Assembly (NCBI GenBank): GCA_015056125.1
Contig: SVGW01000023.1
Coordinates: 1 to 41,559 of the forward strand
Origin: Clostridiales bacterium
GTDB taxonomy: Bacteria > Bacillota > Clostridia > Christensenellales > Aristaeellaceae
Direction: 5' to 3'
Length of the DNA stretch: 41,559 bases
In this document: positions 1 to 7,663 of the stretch, in pieces
How the letters are laid out: every line of letters begins with the position of its first letter
How positions within the stretch are numbered: position 1 is the stretch's first letter
Position numbers and translations under genes: made by a program
Notes under the pieces: generated by a model
Seen by the model: the letters and a program-made list of their open reading frames with translations, nothing else
Database searches by the model: none
What the model was told of the DNA's origin: nothing

Positions 1-126
1 TTCCTCACCTCTGCCGTCCAGAATATGAAACGGATCGTCAAGGCGATCTTTTCTTGTTTTATTTCCTTTCCCTATGCTAAAACGCCATGTTCTCTCTCGA
101 AAACATGGCGTTTTTCAGCGGTCTGA
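1..126 (+). CDS. Possible transposase C-terminal end (partial, 5' truncated)
   Basis: Frame 1 is open from the window edge to a TGA at 124-126, giving 41 residues that begin FLTSAVQNMKRIVKAIF. The stretch AVQNMKRIV resembles the last helix of DDE transposases of the IS1182/IS5 type, which commonly end in a QN-x-KR-I segment. The catalytic part would lie upstream of the window. A terminator hairpin (79-118) lies inside the last part of the frame, so the natural end of the protein may have been lost. Because only about 16 residues look family-like, this is a suggestion from pattern memory and not a firm call. Confidence 0.35.
   Translation, partial: FLTSAVQNMKRIVKAIFSCFISFPYAKTPCSLSKTWRFSAV
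79..118 (+). terminator. Intrinsic terminator 1 of a tandem set
   Basis: A 13-base stem AAAACGCCATGTT (79-91) pairs with AACATGGCGTTTT (102-114) and is followed by T residues. Both arms carry A/T tails, so it could work in both directions. It would end transcription of the truncated upstream frame. Confidence 0.8.
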
Positions 127-155
127 AGTCTTGCAGAAATGCAAGACTTTTTTGT
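126..155 (+). terminator. Intrinsic terminator 2 of a tandem set
   Basis: Perfect 10-base stem AAGTCTTGCA (126-135) and TGCAAGACTT (140-149) with a GAAA tetraloop and a following T-run. A textbook rho-independent terminator eight bases after the first one. Confidence 0.85.
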
Positions 156-182
156 TGTTTTGGGGTGGTTTTTGAAGGATTC

Positions 183-223
183 AGCGAGCTCTCCGTCGTT
201 TTCGGAGACCTCGCTTCTTTTTT
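183..223 (+). terminator. Intrinsic terminator 3 of a tandem set
   Basis: Stem of AGCGAG (183-188) plus TCTCCG (190-195) pairing with CGGAGA (203-208) plus CTCGCT (210-215), with a single symmetric C/C mismatch, followed by a long T-run. It is the third terminator within 145 bases and insulates the integrase scar from the left flank. Confidence 0.75.
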
Positions 224-245
224 TGCCATTTTGTCAGCTATTTGT

Positions 246-334
246 ATCAGTTTTTGCCTTTTTAAGCCCCCGCAAACCCTGTATTTTCAAGGGGTTGTGG
301 GATTTTGAGGCAATCAGTTTTTGCATCAGTTTTT
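246..334. repeat. Short direct repeats next to the integrase 3' end
   Basis: ATCAGTTTTTGC occurs at 246-257 and again at 313-324, and ATCAGTTTTT follows directly at 325-334, overlapping the integrase stop codon. Integrases commonly sit beside their attachment site, and short repeats there can be arm-type binding sites or part of att. This is only a positional suggestion; no matching second att copy was found in the window. Confidence 0.3.
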
Positions 335-1099
335 AAGGCCATAGGCACTGGCAATGGGCACGGCGGTGTTGCGATGCTCGCTGCGGCCTTTCACATAATG
401 CTTCAAGGTCATGGCTGCCGTGGTGTGACCTGCTGCCGCCTGGGCTTGTTTGATGTCCTTGGTCATGTCGTAGAGGTCAGTCAGCACAGTTGTCCTGAAC
501 CGGCGCGGCGTGATGGCTTCTGCAAAGTTGATATCCTGTTAGAGTCGCTGACACATTTTTTGCGTCTAGGTGTAGGACAACGGCTTCTCACCACCCAGTA
601 CGAAGTGCTCCCCTGCGCTGCGAGTCAGATATGGAATAATCTGAGGCATCAGGTCAATCACGCGGCGGCTTGCATCTGTCTTTGTTCCCTTCAGCAGAGG
701 TTCGTTCCGGTGTGGATGCGTAACAGCACGCTCAATGCGGATCATCTGCTCCACAAAATCAATGTCTTGCCATTGCAGTCCGAGGATTTCTTCAGGACGC
801 AAGGGATGCAGCGTGTGCAGTGCCAGGTAGTTCCTGTCCATCGGCTTTTTGACATCGGCAATGTGCTGCACCAGGTATCGCATCTGCTCCACGGTGTAAG
901 GCTCAATCGGCTTGCTAGCTTGACCCGTGATACGGATGCTGCGCGAACGCAAGGGAGTGCGCTGAATCAGTTCATCTTCTATGGCTTGCTCAAATATCAT
1001 GTTCAGGATATTCTTGACCTTGATTTTCGTCTCCTTTGCACACGTCATGGCATTGAAAACCTTCTGTACATCGACAGGGTGAATATAATATATATACAA
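326..1099 (-). pseudogene. Tyrosine recombinase (phage/ICE integrase), degraded
   Basis: Site-specific integrase remnant. Reading from the high coordinate down, the first 177 codons carry part of the core-binding domain and the start of the catalytic domain. They include the first catalytic Arg in LRPEEILGLQW and the beta-hairpin Lys in KGTKTDASRR. A TAG (566-568) and, eight codons later, a TAA (539-541) interrupt the frame. The same frame then continues without any shift through TPRRFRTTVLTDLYD, the AGHT box and the nucleophile Tyr in TLKHYVKG, ending at a TGA (326-328). The usual HxxR histidine is Arg here. About 120 N-terminal residues normally present are missing beyond 1099. The element is therefore unable to move by itself. 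The open parts are confidently an integrase; inactivity is inferred from the two stops and the lost N-terminus. Confidence 0.88.
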
Positions 1100-1135
1100 G
1101 GTTGAGAAATCACCAAATGAACAAAAAACACCTGA

Positions 1136-1369
1136 TTAAAAAGGATGATATGTATGCCCAATTTGCACCTTCGTTGCGGCGATCCGCTGGTCGATCAGCG
1201 CAGGGAGTTGCTGCATGATCTCATGAGCAAGAGAGTTGATAGAGGCGTCCACGTAGGCAGTAAACTCCTGAATGTGGATCTGGTGATAGGGATTGTCGCT
1301 ATGCGACATACTGGCTTGAAGCTATAGCTTATGCTTCGCCATCAGGGCTTGGGCATCGAATTGATTCAT
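1136..1369 (-). pseudogene. Small element-borne protein broken by an amber codon
   Basis: A good ribosome site (AAAAGGAG) precedes an ATG at 1369. The frame reads MNQFDAQALMAKHKL, meets a TAG at 1322-1324, then continues in frame for about 60 codons (including HQIHIQEFTAYVDASINSLA and IMQQLPALIDQRIA) to a TAA at 1136-1138. The total of 77 coding positions suggests a small, mostly helical accessory protein. I do not recognise the family. It lies between the ribbon-helix-helix remnant and the integrase, as accessory genes of integrative elements do. Restart within the frame (an internal ATG follows the TAG) cannot be excluded, so a shortened product is possible. Confidence 0.5.
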
Positions 1370-1386
1370 AAACATTCTCCTTTTCT

Positions 1387-1402
1387 ACGGCGAGATCGCC
1401 GT
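1387..1402. promoter_or_regulatory. Operator-like palindrome upstream of the 1136-1369 gene
   Basis: ACGGCGA (1387-1393) and TCGCCGT (1396-1402) form a perfect inverted repeat with a 2-base centre, placed just upstream of the ribosome site of the minus-strand small gene and just downstream of the ribbon-helix-helix frame. Its place and symmetry suit a small dimeric repressor, possibly the ribbon-helix-helix product itself. This is inference from position only. Confidence 0.35.
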
Positions 1403-1423
1403 GTGAATTGATGTAGTCGCGTA

Positions 1424-1534
1424 TTATTTACGCAGAATTTGTGAAATGGTCGTATCTGTCCGTCTGGCGATTGCCGCAAGTAACTCTTTCTCTTCCGGCA
1501 ATAGACGAATCCCAATAGTAGCGATAAGAATCAC
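1424..1534 (-). CDS. Ribbon-helix-helix (CopG/Arc-like) DNA-binding fragment
   Basis: The frame encodes ATIGIRLLPEEKELLAAIAR followed by RTDTTISQILRK and a TAA (1424-1426). This fits the strand-helix-turn-helix pattern of CopG-type regulators (a basic beta strand, then PEE..LL..IA, then TISQILR). The best ribosome site, AAAGGAG, sits so close to the GTG at 1534 that the original start may have been a few codons downstream, where ATC now stands. The product of about 36 residues is shorter than the usual 45 or more, so it is likely a decayed remnant. Its neighbours are the broken small gene and the broken integrase, which together look like the control end of an integrative element. Confidence 0.4.
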   Translation of the reverse strand: MILIATIGIRLLPEEKELLAAIARRTDTTISQILRK

Positions 1535-1757
1535 GCTCCTTTCATAGATACTTGCGTTTTGAAATGGAGCGATTGTGCAACATTGTCCAACGGTGCTTAA
1601 CTGTTTTACCACATAAAAGCATCCCCGGTGTCCCATGCACTCTTGGATGCGTCATTGGCTTCTGGACTTCTGCTGCTCTTGGTGTTTATCGGGGTGAGAA
1701 CGCTCGGCCACCGGACGGGCAGTGGTGTAGTTTATTGCTTCCTTTCGTTGCCAAGGG
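1535..1757. other. Gene-free stretch between the element scar and the DUF4132 cassette
   Basis: About 220 bases in which no frame has a convincing ribosome site together with family-like residues. A minus-strand frame near 1660-1755 reads as a plausible gene tail (NYTTARPVAERSHPDKHQEQ) but ends quickly. It may be more element debris. Nothing else was seen. Confidence 0.4.
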
Positions 1758-1787
1758 TTTACACACCGGACAATATCCTGCTATAAT
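1758..1787 (+). promoter_or_regulatory. Promoter of the beta-grasp/DUF4132 cassette
   Basis: TTTACA (1758-1763) and TATAAT (1782-1787) are separated by 18 bases. Transcription would start near 1794, about 34 bases before the first ATG at 1828, and the AAGGAGG ribosome site falls in between. Confidence 0.6.
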
Positions 1788-1827
1788 AGAAGAGATTATA
1801 TTCGTTCTCTAAGATAAGGAGGCCTTT

Positions 1828-2250
1828 ATGACCATCCACATTCACATCCGCCAACTGGGAAAAAAACGCAACACCGTCAGCGCTGTTCCCTTTGATCTAT
1901 CCGCCCAGCCTGCAACGGTTGGCGAGTTGATCACCGCCGTGGTGCAGGAATGCGTGGCGGCGTATAACCAGCGCGTTCGCAGGGGAGAAATGGCCATTCA
2001 TCCGATGACGGAGGAACGGCTTGCCGATATGGAAACCGTAGGGAAGCTAGCCTTTGGCGTGAATTACAGTGAAAAGCAGGCGGACGAGGCAACGGCGATC
2101 GCCAACGCCCTACAGGGCTTTGAGGATGGCCTATACCGAATTTTTCAGGGGCAGAGGGAGCTGACCGGGCTGGACGAAGGGCTCTCCCTGTCTGACAAGG
2201 AGGAGCTGACCTTTATCCGCCTGACCATGCTGACGGGCAGCATATTTTGA
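1828..2250 (+). CDS. Predicted ubiquitin/MoaD-like beta-grasp protein, partner of DUF4132 protein
   Basis: A 140-residue soluble protein of unknown function. The pattern suggests a beta-grasp fold. Residues 2-10 and about 14-26 look like a beta hairpin (IHIHIRQLG, then NTVSAVPFDL), and TVGELITAVVQECVAAYNQR looks like the helix that packs across the sheet. After a helical insert (about 52-95), YRIFQGQRELTGLDEGLSL followed by ELTFIRLTML resembles the third strand, DG-type loop and last strand of ubiquitin, ThiS or MoaD. The C-terminus is LTGSIF, with no terminal Gly-Gly. It has a strong AAGGAGG site and its own promoter. The next gene starts 12 bases after its stop, so the two are surely co-transcribed. 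The fold is inferred from sequence pattern; function is not known. Confidence 0.6.
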   Translation: MTIHIHIRQLGKKRNTVSAVPFDLSAQPATVGELITAVVQECVAAYNQRVRRGEMAIHPMTEERLADMETVGKLAFGVNYSEKQADEATAIANALQGFEDGLYRIFQGQRELTGLDEGLSLSDKEELTFIRLTMLTGSIF

Positions 2251-2262
2251 TGGAGGTACAAC

Positions 2263-5200
2263 ATGACTGAAAGCGGGAATATTTATGAATTGCTCCCCCC
2301 GGCATTGGCGGGCTATGAGGGAACGTTGATAACCCTCCAGAAGCAATCCTTCCGCAATCTGCTAAAGACGGTGGATGACGAGCGGAAAGCATTCCTTGGC
2401 GGATGGACGTCCGGCATGCGGACCGTCGGCCGGGAACGGAAAGCCCTGAACAGGGCGCTGAACGCAGGCGTGAAGCCCTCTGCTTATGCTGAGAAATCGC
2501 TTACCTGGGTGCGGGACAAGGGCTTTGTTCCATCAGAATACTGGCCGGAGCTGCTGGAAGCAATGGATCGCCTGCTGGAGCAGCCTTATTCTATCGGCTG
2601 GGAGCGGCGCTCGTATCGCTCATTAAACTATGGAGCCTATACGAATCGGATCCATTCCATCTTGAGGGATTTTGTGAACGACGTGCTGCTGCCCTTCAAG
2701 CTGGTTGATCTGTTGACCGGTCACGTACCGGAGACGGTCACGGAGTTTATGTCCAAGACGAGTTTTCATACAACCATTGCGCTGGTGGCCCGGATCGCTT
2801 CTGCGCTGGATCGGAACGACAAGCAGGTGGAGCAGGCCATCCGGGACATGATCGACGGCGATGCCAAGCCCTTCTTCATGAGCGAAGTGATTCGCGGCAT
2901 CCTGTGGAGTCATCGGGCTGATATGCATGAAATGCTTGGACGGCTGCTGGTAGCAGCGCGTCTGCAGGAAGGCCTGCGCCAGACCATCTGCGAGAATGCA
3001 GATATGGGTTCGCCGGCAGCCTTCCTTTCGATGATTGACGTGATCGAAAAGAACGACCTGATTCGCTTCTCCTCCGTGAAGCGGGCAGTTGGCGTATGGC
3101 TGGGGCTGATTTCGGAGGAAAGCGGCAGCCTGGACCGGGTGAGCAGCAAGTCCATCGCGCTCATTTCCCGATGCCTCAGGGATGAAGCATTCATCGAAGA
3201 ATGCCTGGCCAGCGAGGACAGCATGCAGATCCACATCGGCCTGTGGGCCATTGGCGTGCGGGATGTGCGCAAGGCGATCGAGCGGGCCGGCGTGCTGGCC
3301 GCCAAGGGAACCCATCATCAGCGATTGTCGGCGGGTTATTTCGTCCAAGGCCTGCAGCGGCCTCTCTATCAGGCGGTGGTAGCGATGAACATCATTGCAG
3401 CCTACCCGGAGGAGCTGGACACGGTGGCGATGTATCTGCCGATGGTGATGGAAAACTGCCTGATTCAGCTCGGCCAGACGGTGAAAAGCGAAGGAAACGC
3501 AACGTGGCAGGAGTATTTTGGAAGCGAACAAGAGGCGCGTTCCTTCCATGCGTTGCTGGTGTCTATCCGTAGCCAGGTCACCAAGAAGCAGGTGTTCGAT
3601 CCCTGCGTTTTCCCGTGGCACAAGGCTGTGTTGGATAAGGGAGCCCTTTCCGAGCGCATCTGCGTGATTGCCCGCCTTTTGGATGACGATCAGCTGATCG
3701 ATGATTCCATTCAATACTTTGGCGATTGCGATCCCTGGAACAGGGAATCGCTGCTGGAAACCAGCTATGGCAGGATGCGCACGCCCAAGCAGCGGCAAAT
3801 GATCCTGACCTCCGTTTGCGACAAGGGCGATATGTGCCGGCGCACCGCCATCAAGCTGGTGGACGCTATGCAGCTGACCAGGGAAGACTATGCCGAACTG
3901 GAAAAATTGCTGCGCTTTAAGTATGCCGATTCGCGCCGCGCAATAATCGGCTGGATGATGAAGCAGGCGGATGATGCGCTGCTTGGCAGCATCGCCCGGC
4001 TGCTGGGGGATAAAAAGAGCGAAGAACGCCGGATGGCTGCGCTGGATATGATCAAGCAGCTCATGGATGAGAATAAGCGCCTTGCGCTGATAGCTCAGTG
4101 CGCCCAGCTGGTAACAGCGTATGAAAATCCTACAGCCAAGGAAAAGACCCTTGTGGATAGCCTGCTGGCCAAGCTTGGCACCGCCCCGGCCCAGGAGGAA
4201 GCGCTGTTTACCGAGGCGGATATGTATCATCCGGTTCTGGAAGATTCGCCGGAATCGGAGCAGGCGGTGCTGACATACATGCGCTATTTCCCCGAATCCC
4301 AATTGGCGGATCAGCTGGGGGGAAGGAAAAAGCGCTGGGCCGATTTATTCTTTAAGAAAAAGCGGGATGAATTTGCCCGGGCCAAGGCGGATTTTAATAG
4401 CCTGCTGGCCTGCTATGAGCAGCATAAGATGGATCCGATCAAAAACCGTGCTGGCGAAGAGATACTGCTGTGCAACCTGCACGGGATGTATCTTGGGCAG
4501 GAGCGCATTGTGCTTCATGAAGTGTGGGATGCCTGGTATCAGGAGCAGGTAAATGATCCGGAACGGCTGCTGAGAGTGTGTATTCTCGCTCACACTGACA
4601 GGAATAGCAGCTCGGATAAGGCCATCGCATCTGCCTTTGGAGAAGGGTATCAGCAGGGGATGTTGCCGCTGAAGGATTTGCGCCGGGTGTATCTGCGGAA
4701 CATCACTGCCGATCTGGTAAAGCAGCATGTGCCGGCATATGACCTAAAGTATATTGCGGCGGCGCTGTTGATTTGGCTGGCAAAGTGCGCAGGGGATAGC
4801 CTTCTGTGGACGGAACCGGAAGGAGATCGGGCCCGTTGGGTCAGCCAGCCCATTGTCAATCAGGATCAGCTGGCATTACTGCTGCAATATATTGATTACG
4901 GGCATGAAGGAATGCTGCCGGCCATTTTCCCGGCAGGTATGCTGCTGTCGGAGCGCATCGAGCGCACCTGGCGTGAGCGAATAAAAAACCAACAGCAGCA
5001 GGGCGACGCTATCGTGATTGAGCATGGCGGCTGGACATCCGTGCAAAGCTTCCACGGGGCAATTCTTGGCGCAATGAACGTTCGTGTGTTCCCGGATTTA
5101 TCTGTGCTGCTTCGTGCCAGCTATCGGGGAATGCTGTCTCGCCGCAGCGTGTATGCATGGCTGCTGACGAGCAAGATGGCCCGAAACGCCGTGCGGGATT

Positions 5201-7467
5201 TAACAACCCTGTCCAGCGTATACCGCGCTGCAGGGCAACAGTATACAGCCCGCAATACATACAGCTACTATACGGGCGCACGGCACACCGAGGAATGCCT
5301 GTGCGGCTACATTTGCAAGAATAAGCCGGAAACGGATGAAGACTTTGCTATGCTGCAGTATGCGGATGAGGTCAGCACGCCGCTTGTGCGCAGGATTATT
5401 GATGCAGAGCTGAAACGCGGCGATACCGAAACGCCCTATTCTCCCCTGGTTGGCGGTATCCATCGCATCTGGGGCGCGGAAGATTTTATGGTGATTCTGT
5501 CCGCGCTGGGCAAGGATAAGCTGCTGCGTTCCTTCTATTTCTCTGTGCAGGGCTATGGCCGCACGGAAAGCCTGTGTACCATGCTGAGCGTGTGCGTTCC
5601 AGCCAAAACGGATACGGCGGATCACCTGCGTCGGCTGATGAAACAGCATAAAATCAGCGAAAAACGGCTGATGGAGGCGGCGCTGTACAGCCCGGAATGG
5701 GTTGAAATAGTGGGCGAGGCCATTGGCCTGCCCTCCTTCCGCCTGGCCGCGTATTACTTTATGGCCCATATGAACGAGGATTTCGATGACGTCCGCAAAG
5801 CGCGCATTGCGCGGTTCACTCCGCTGTCCATTGAGGAATTAAAAAATGGCGCATTCGATATCGGCTGGTTCCGCAGCGCCTATGAGGAAGTGGGCGAAAA
5901 GTATTTCGATCTGATCTATGATGCGGCGAAGTATATCACCTCAGGCGCCAAGCACGCCCGTGCCCGGAAGTATGCAGACGCGGTACTGGGGCGGCTGGAG
6001 CTGGCTGCGACCAAGGATGAGATCATCCAGAAGCGCAACAAGGATCTGCTGATGGCCTACGCCCTCATTCCGCTCTCCGGCGAGGATGATTTGCAGGCGC
6101 GTTATCTGTACATTCAGCAGTTCCTGAAGGAAAGCCGGGGTTTTGGCGCACAGCGCGCTGCCAGCGAGAAGACGGCTGGCGAAATTGCGCTGACCAATCT
6201 TGCTCTGAATGCCGGATATGCCGATAGCATGCGCCTGACCCTGCGCATGGAAAGCCGCCTGGTGGAAGAAAACCGAGCGCTATTTGAACCCTATGCCATT
6301 GATGATCTGAAAGTGCAGCTCACTGTGGACGATCAGGGAGTAACAGGCCTGCTGTGTGAAAAGGGCGGCAAGGCGCTCAAGAGCATTCCCGCCAAATATA
6401 AGAAGAACGAGTACATCCTGCGGCTGAACGATATGAAAAAGCAGCTGGTGGAGCAGCAGCGCCGCGCCAAGCGAATGCTGGAGGACGCCATGGAGGCATC
6501 CACTGTGTTCACTGCCGGGGAACTTTCTGCGCTCATGGGGAATCCCGTAATCGCACCGATGCTTCGCAATCTGGTGTTCAAGCAGGAAGAACGCTTCGGC
6601 TTCATTGACGGCCTGTCGCTCACAGATGCAGATGGCGCTGATACCGTGCTGGATGCTTCCTGCGATCTTGTCGTGGCGCATCCCTTCCACCTGTGGAAGG
6701 CGCAGCAGTGGCTGCCTTTTCAGCGAAAGATCTATGCAGATCATATGGTGCAACCCTTCCGGCAGGTGTTCCGCGAGCTGTATGTCAAAACGCCGGATGA
6801 GCTGGGCAAGGATACTTCTCTGCGCTATGCCGGCAATCAGATTCAGCCTGCCCGCACCATGGCTTGCTTGAAAGCACGGCGCTGGATTGCCGATGTGGAA
6901 GCCGGGCTGCAGAAGATTTACTATAAGGAAAACATCGTCGCCACGATCTGGGCGCTGGCGGACTGGTTCAGCCCAGCCGACATCGAAGCGCCCACGCTGG
7001 AATGGGTGGCATTCCTTGACCGCAAGACCGGGAAACAGTTGAAGATCGATGACGTCCCGGAGATCATCTTCTCCGAGGTCATGCGCGACGTGGATCTGGC
7101 TGTCAGCGTGGCCCATGCGGGTGGCGTCGATCCCGAAACCAGCCACTCTACCATGGAGATGCGCGCAGCTATCCTGTCCTTCACACTGCCGCTGTTTCGC
7201 CTGAGCAATGTGGAGATCCGGGACGGCCATGCCATCATTGCAGGCGAATTGGCGCAGTATAGCGTCCACCTGGGCAGCGGTACCGTGCATCAGATCGGCG
7301 GAACGATGCTCTCCGTGCTGCCGGTGCATTCCCAGCATCGGGGCAAGCTGTTTCTGCCCTTTGTGGATGAAGACCCCAAGACGGCGGAGATCATCTCCAA
7401 GGTGTTGCTCTTTGCCCAGGATGGGAAGATCAAGGACCCCACCATTTTGGAGCAAATTCAAAGGTAA
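2263..7467 (+). CDS. Giant DUF4132/DUF5724-family protein
   Basis: A 1734-residue protein without signal peptide or membrane segment. Most of its length is short amphipathic helices with HEAT-like spacing (clear around residues 450-640, for example RRMAALDMIKQLMDENKRL), so an alpha-solenoid scaffold is likely. The last 300 residues carry the conserved tail of the DUF4132 group: AGNQIQPARTMACLKARRW, ADWFSPADIEAPTLEWV, FSEVMRDVDLAVSVAHAGG (from about residue 1602), YSVHLGSGTVHQ and HSQHRGKLFLPFVDEDPKT (about 1689 onward). No WGR domain is visible at the N-terminus, unlike E. coli relatives. The ATG at 2263 has GGAGG six bases upstream. It follows the beta-grasp gene by 12 bases and is closed by a terminator at 7614. 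The biochemical role is unknown. Confidence 0.8.
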   Translation: MTESGNIYELLPPALAGYEGTLITLQKQSFRNLLKTVDDERKAFLGGWTSGMRTVGRERKALNRALNAGVKPSAYAEKSLTWVRDKGFVPSEYWPELLEAMDRLLEQPYSIGWERRSYRSLNYGAYTNRIHSILRDFVNDVLLPFKLVDLLTGHVPETVTEFMSKTSFHTTIALVARIASALDRNDKQVEQAIRDMIDGDAKPFFMSEVIRGILWSHRADMHEMLGRLLVAARLQEGLRQTICENADMGSPAAFLSMIDVIEKNDLIRFSSVKRAVGVWLGLISEESGSLDRVSSKSIALISRCLRDEAFIEECLASEDSMQIHIGLWAIGVRDVRKAIERAGVLAAKGTHHQRLSAGYFVQGLQRPLYQAVVAMNIIAAYPEELDTVAMYLPMVMENCLIQLGQTVKSEGNATWQEYFGSEQEARSFHALLVSIRSQVTKKQVFDPCVFPWHKAVLDKGALSERICVIARLLDDDQLIDDSIQYFGDCDPWNRESLLETSYGRMRTPKQRQMILTSVCDKGDMCRRTAIKLVDAMQLTREDYAELEKLLRFKYADSRRAIIGWMMKQADDALLGSIARLLGDKKSEERRMAALDMIKQLMDENKRLALIAQCAQLVTAYENPTAKEKTLVDSLLAKLGTAPAQEEALFTEADMYHPVLEDSPESEQAVLTYMRYFPESQLADQLGGRKKRWADLFFKKKRDEFARAKADFNSLLACYEQHKMDPIKNRAGEEILLCNLHGMYLGQERIVLHEVWDAWYQEQVNDPERLLRVCILAHTDRNSSSDKAIASAFGEGYQQGMLPLKDLRRVYLRNITADLVKQHVPAYDLKYIAAALLIWLAKCAGDSLLWTEPEGDRARWVSQPIVNQDQLALLLQYIDYGHEGMLPAIFPAGMLLSERIERTWRERIKNQQQQGDAIVIEHGGWTSVQSFHGAILGAMNVRVFPDLSVLLRASYRGMLSRRSVYAWLLTSKMARNAVRDLTTLSSVYRAAGQQYTARNTYSYYTGARHTEECLCGYICKNKPETDEDFAMLQYADEVSTPLVRRIIDAELKRGDTETPYSPLVGGIHRIWGAEDFMVILSALGKDKLLRSFYFSVQGYGRTESLCTMLSVCVPAKTDTADHLRRLMKQHKISEKRLMEAALYSPEWVEIVGEAIGLPSFRLAAYYFMAHMNEDFDDVRKARIARFTPLSIEELKNGAFDIGWFRSAYEEVGEKYFDLIYDAAKYITSGAKHARARKYADAVLGRLELAATKDEIIQKRNKDLLMAYALIPLSGEDDLQARYLYIQQFLKESRGFGAQRAASEKTAGEIALTNLALNAGYADSMRLTLRMESRLVEENRALFEPYAIDDLKVQLTVDDQGVTGLLCEKGGKALKSIPAKYKKNEYILRLNDMKKQLVEQQRRAKRMLEDAMEASTVFTAGELSALMGNPVIAPMLRNLVFKQEERFGFIDGLSLTDADGADTVLDASCDLVVAHPFHLWKAQQWLPFQRKIYADHMVQPFRQVFRELYVKTPDELGKDTSLRYAGNQIQPARTMACLKARRWIADVEAGLQKIYYKENIVATIWALADWFSPADIEAPTLEWVAFLDRKTGKQLKIDDVPEIIFSEVMRDVDLAVSVAHAGGVDPETSHSTMEMRAAILSFTLPLFRLSNVEIRDGHAIIAGELAQYSVHLGSGTVHQIGGTMLSVLPVHSQHRGKLFLPFVDEDPKTAEIISKVLLFAQDGKIKDPTILEQIQR

Positions 7468-7470
7468 CCT

Positions 7471-7608
7471 CTATAAAATGCGGTCAATTGCGTCCGTGTA
7501 AGCTCCCTTTTTTAACGCTGCGCCCATGATGGAGCGGCACTTGATTGCTGCAGGATACTCCTGTAAAATAGCGGAAGTATGTGATCGCAACTGGGCAATA
7601 TATTCCAT
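7471..7608 (-). CDS. 45-residue orphan frame, possible gene tail
   Basis: An ATG at 7608 opens a frame ending at a TAG (7471-7473), antisense to the end of the DUF4132 transcript. It encodes MEYIAQLRSHTSAILQEYPA followed by AIKCRSIMGAALKKGAYTDA and IDRIL. The composition (helical, Lys/Ala rich, balanced charge) looks protein-like and not random, but no ribosome site precedes the ATG and the gene lies directly behind a terminator hairpin. It is most likely the surviving 3' end of a deleted gene. The family is not recognised. Confidence 0.25.
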   Translation of the reverse strand: MEYIAQLRSHTSAILQEYPAAIKCRSIMGAALKKGAYTDAIDRIL

Positions 7609-7613
7609 AACAG

Positions 7614-7663
7614 AAAGCGCCGCTGGCAATGGAGCTGGCGGCGCTTTGATATATTTGATTTTT
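7614..7663. terminator. Bidirectional terminator between DUF4132 gene and DMT transporter
   Basis: AAAGCGCCGC (7614-7623) pairs with GCGGCGCTTT (7638-7647). On the plus strand it is followed by a T-rich run ending in seven Ts. It closes the cassette on the plus strand and can serve the convergent transporter gene on the minus strand. Confidence 0.7.

Noticed and set aside
326-1369. Amber (TAG) recoding in the mobile region
   Set aside because: The integrase also carries an in-frame TAA, and ordinary genes in the window (GH36, the DUF4179-type gene) end in TAG, so simple decay is the better reading.
2623-4302. A 559-codon frame antisense to the DUF4132 gene
   Set aside because: Histidine/glutamine-rich mirror sequence with no start signal; the opposite strand is a continuous conserved protein.
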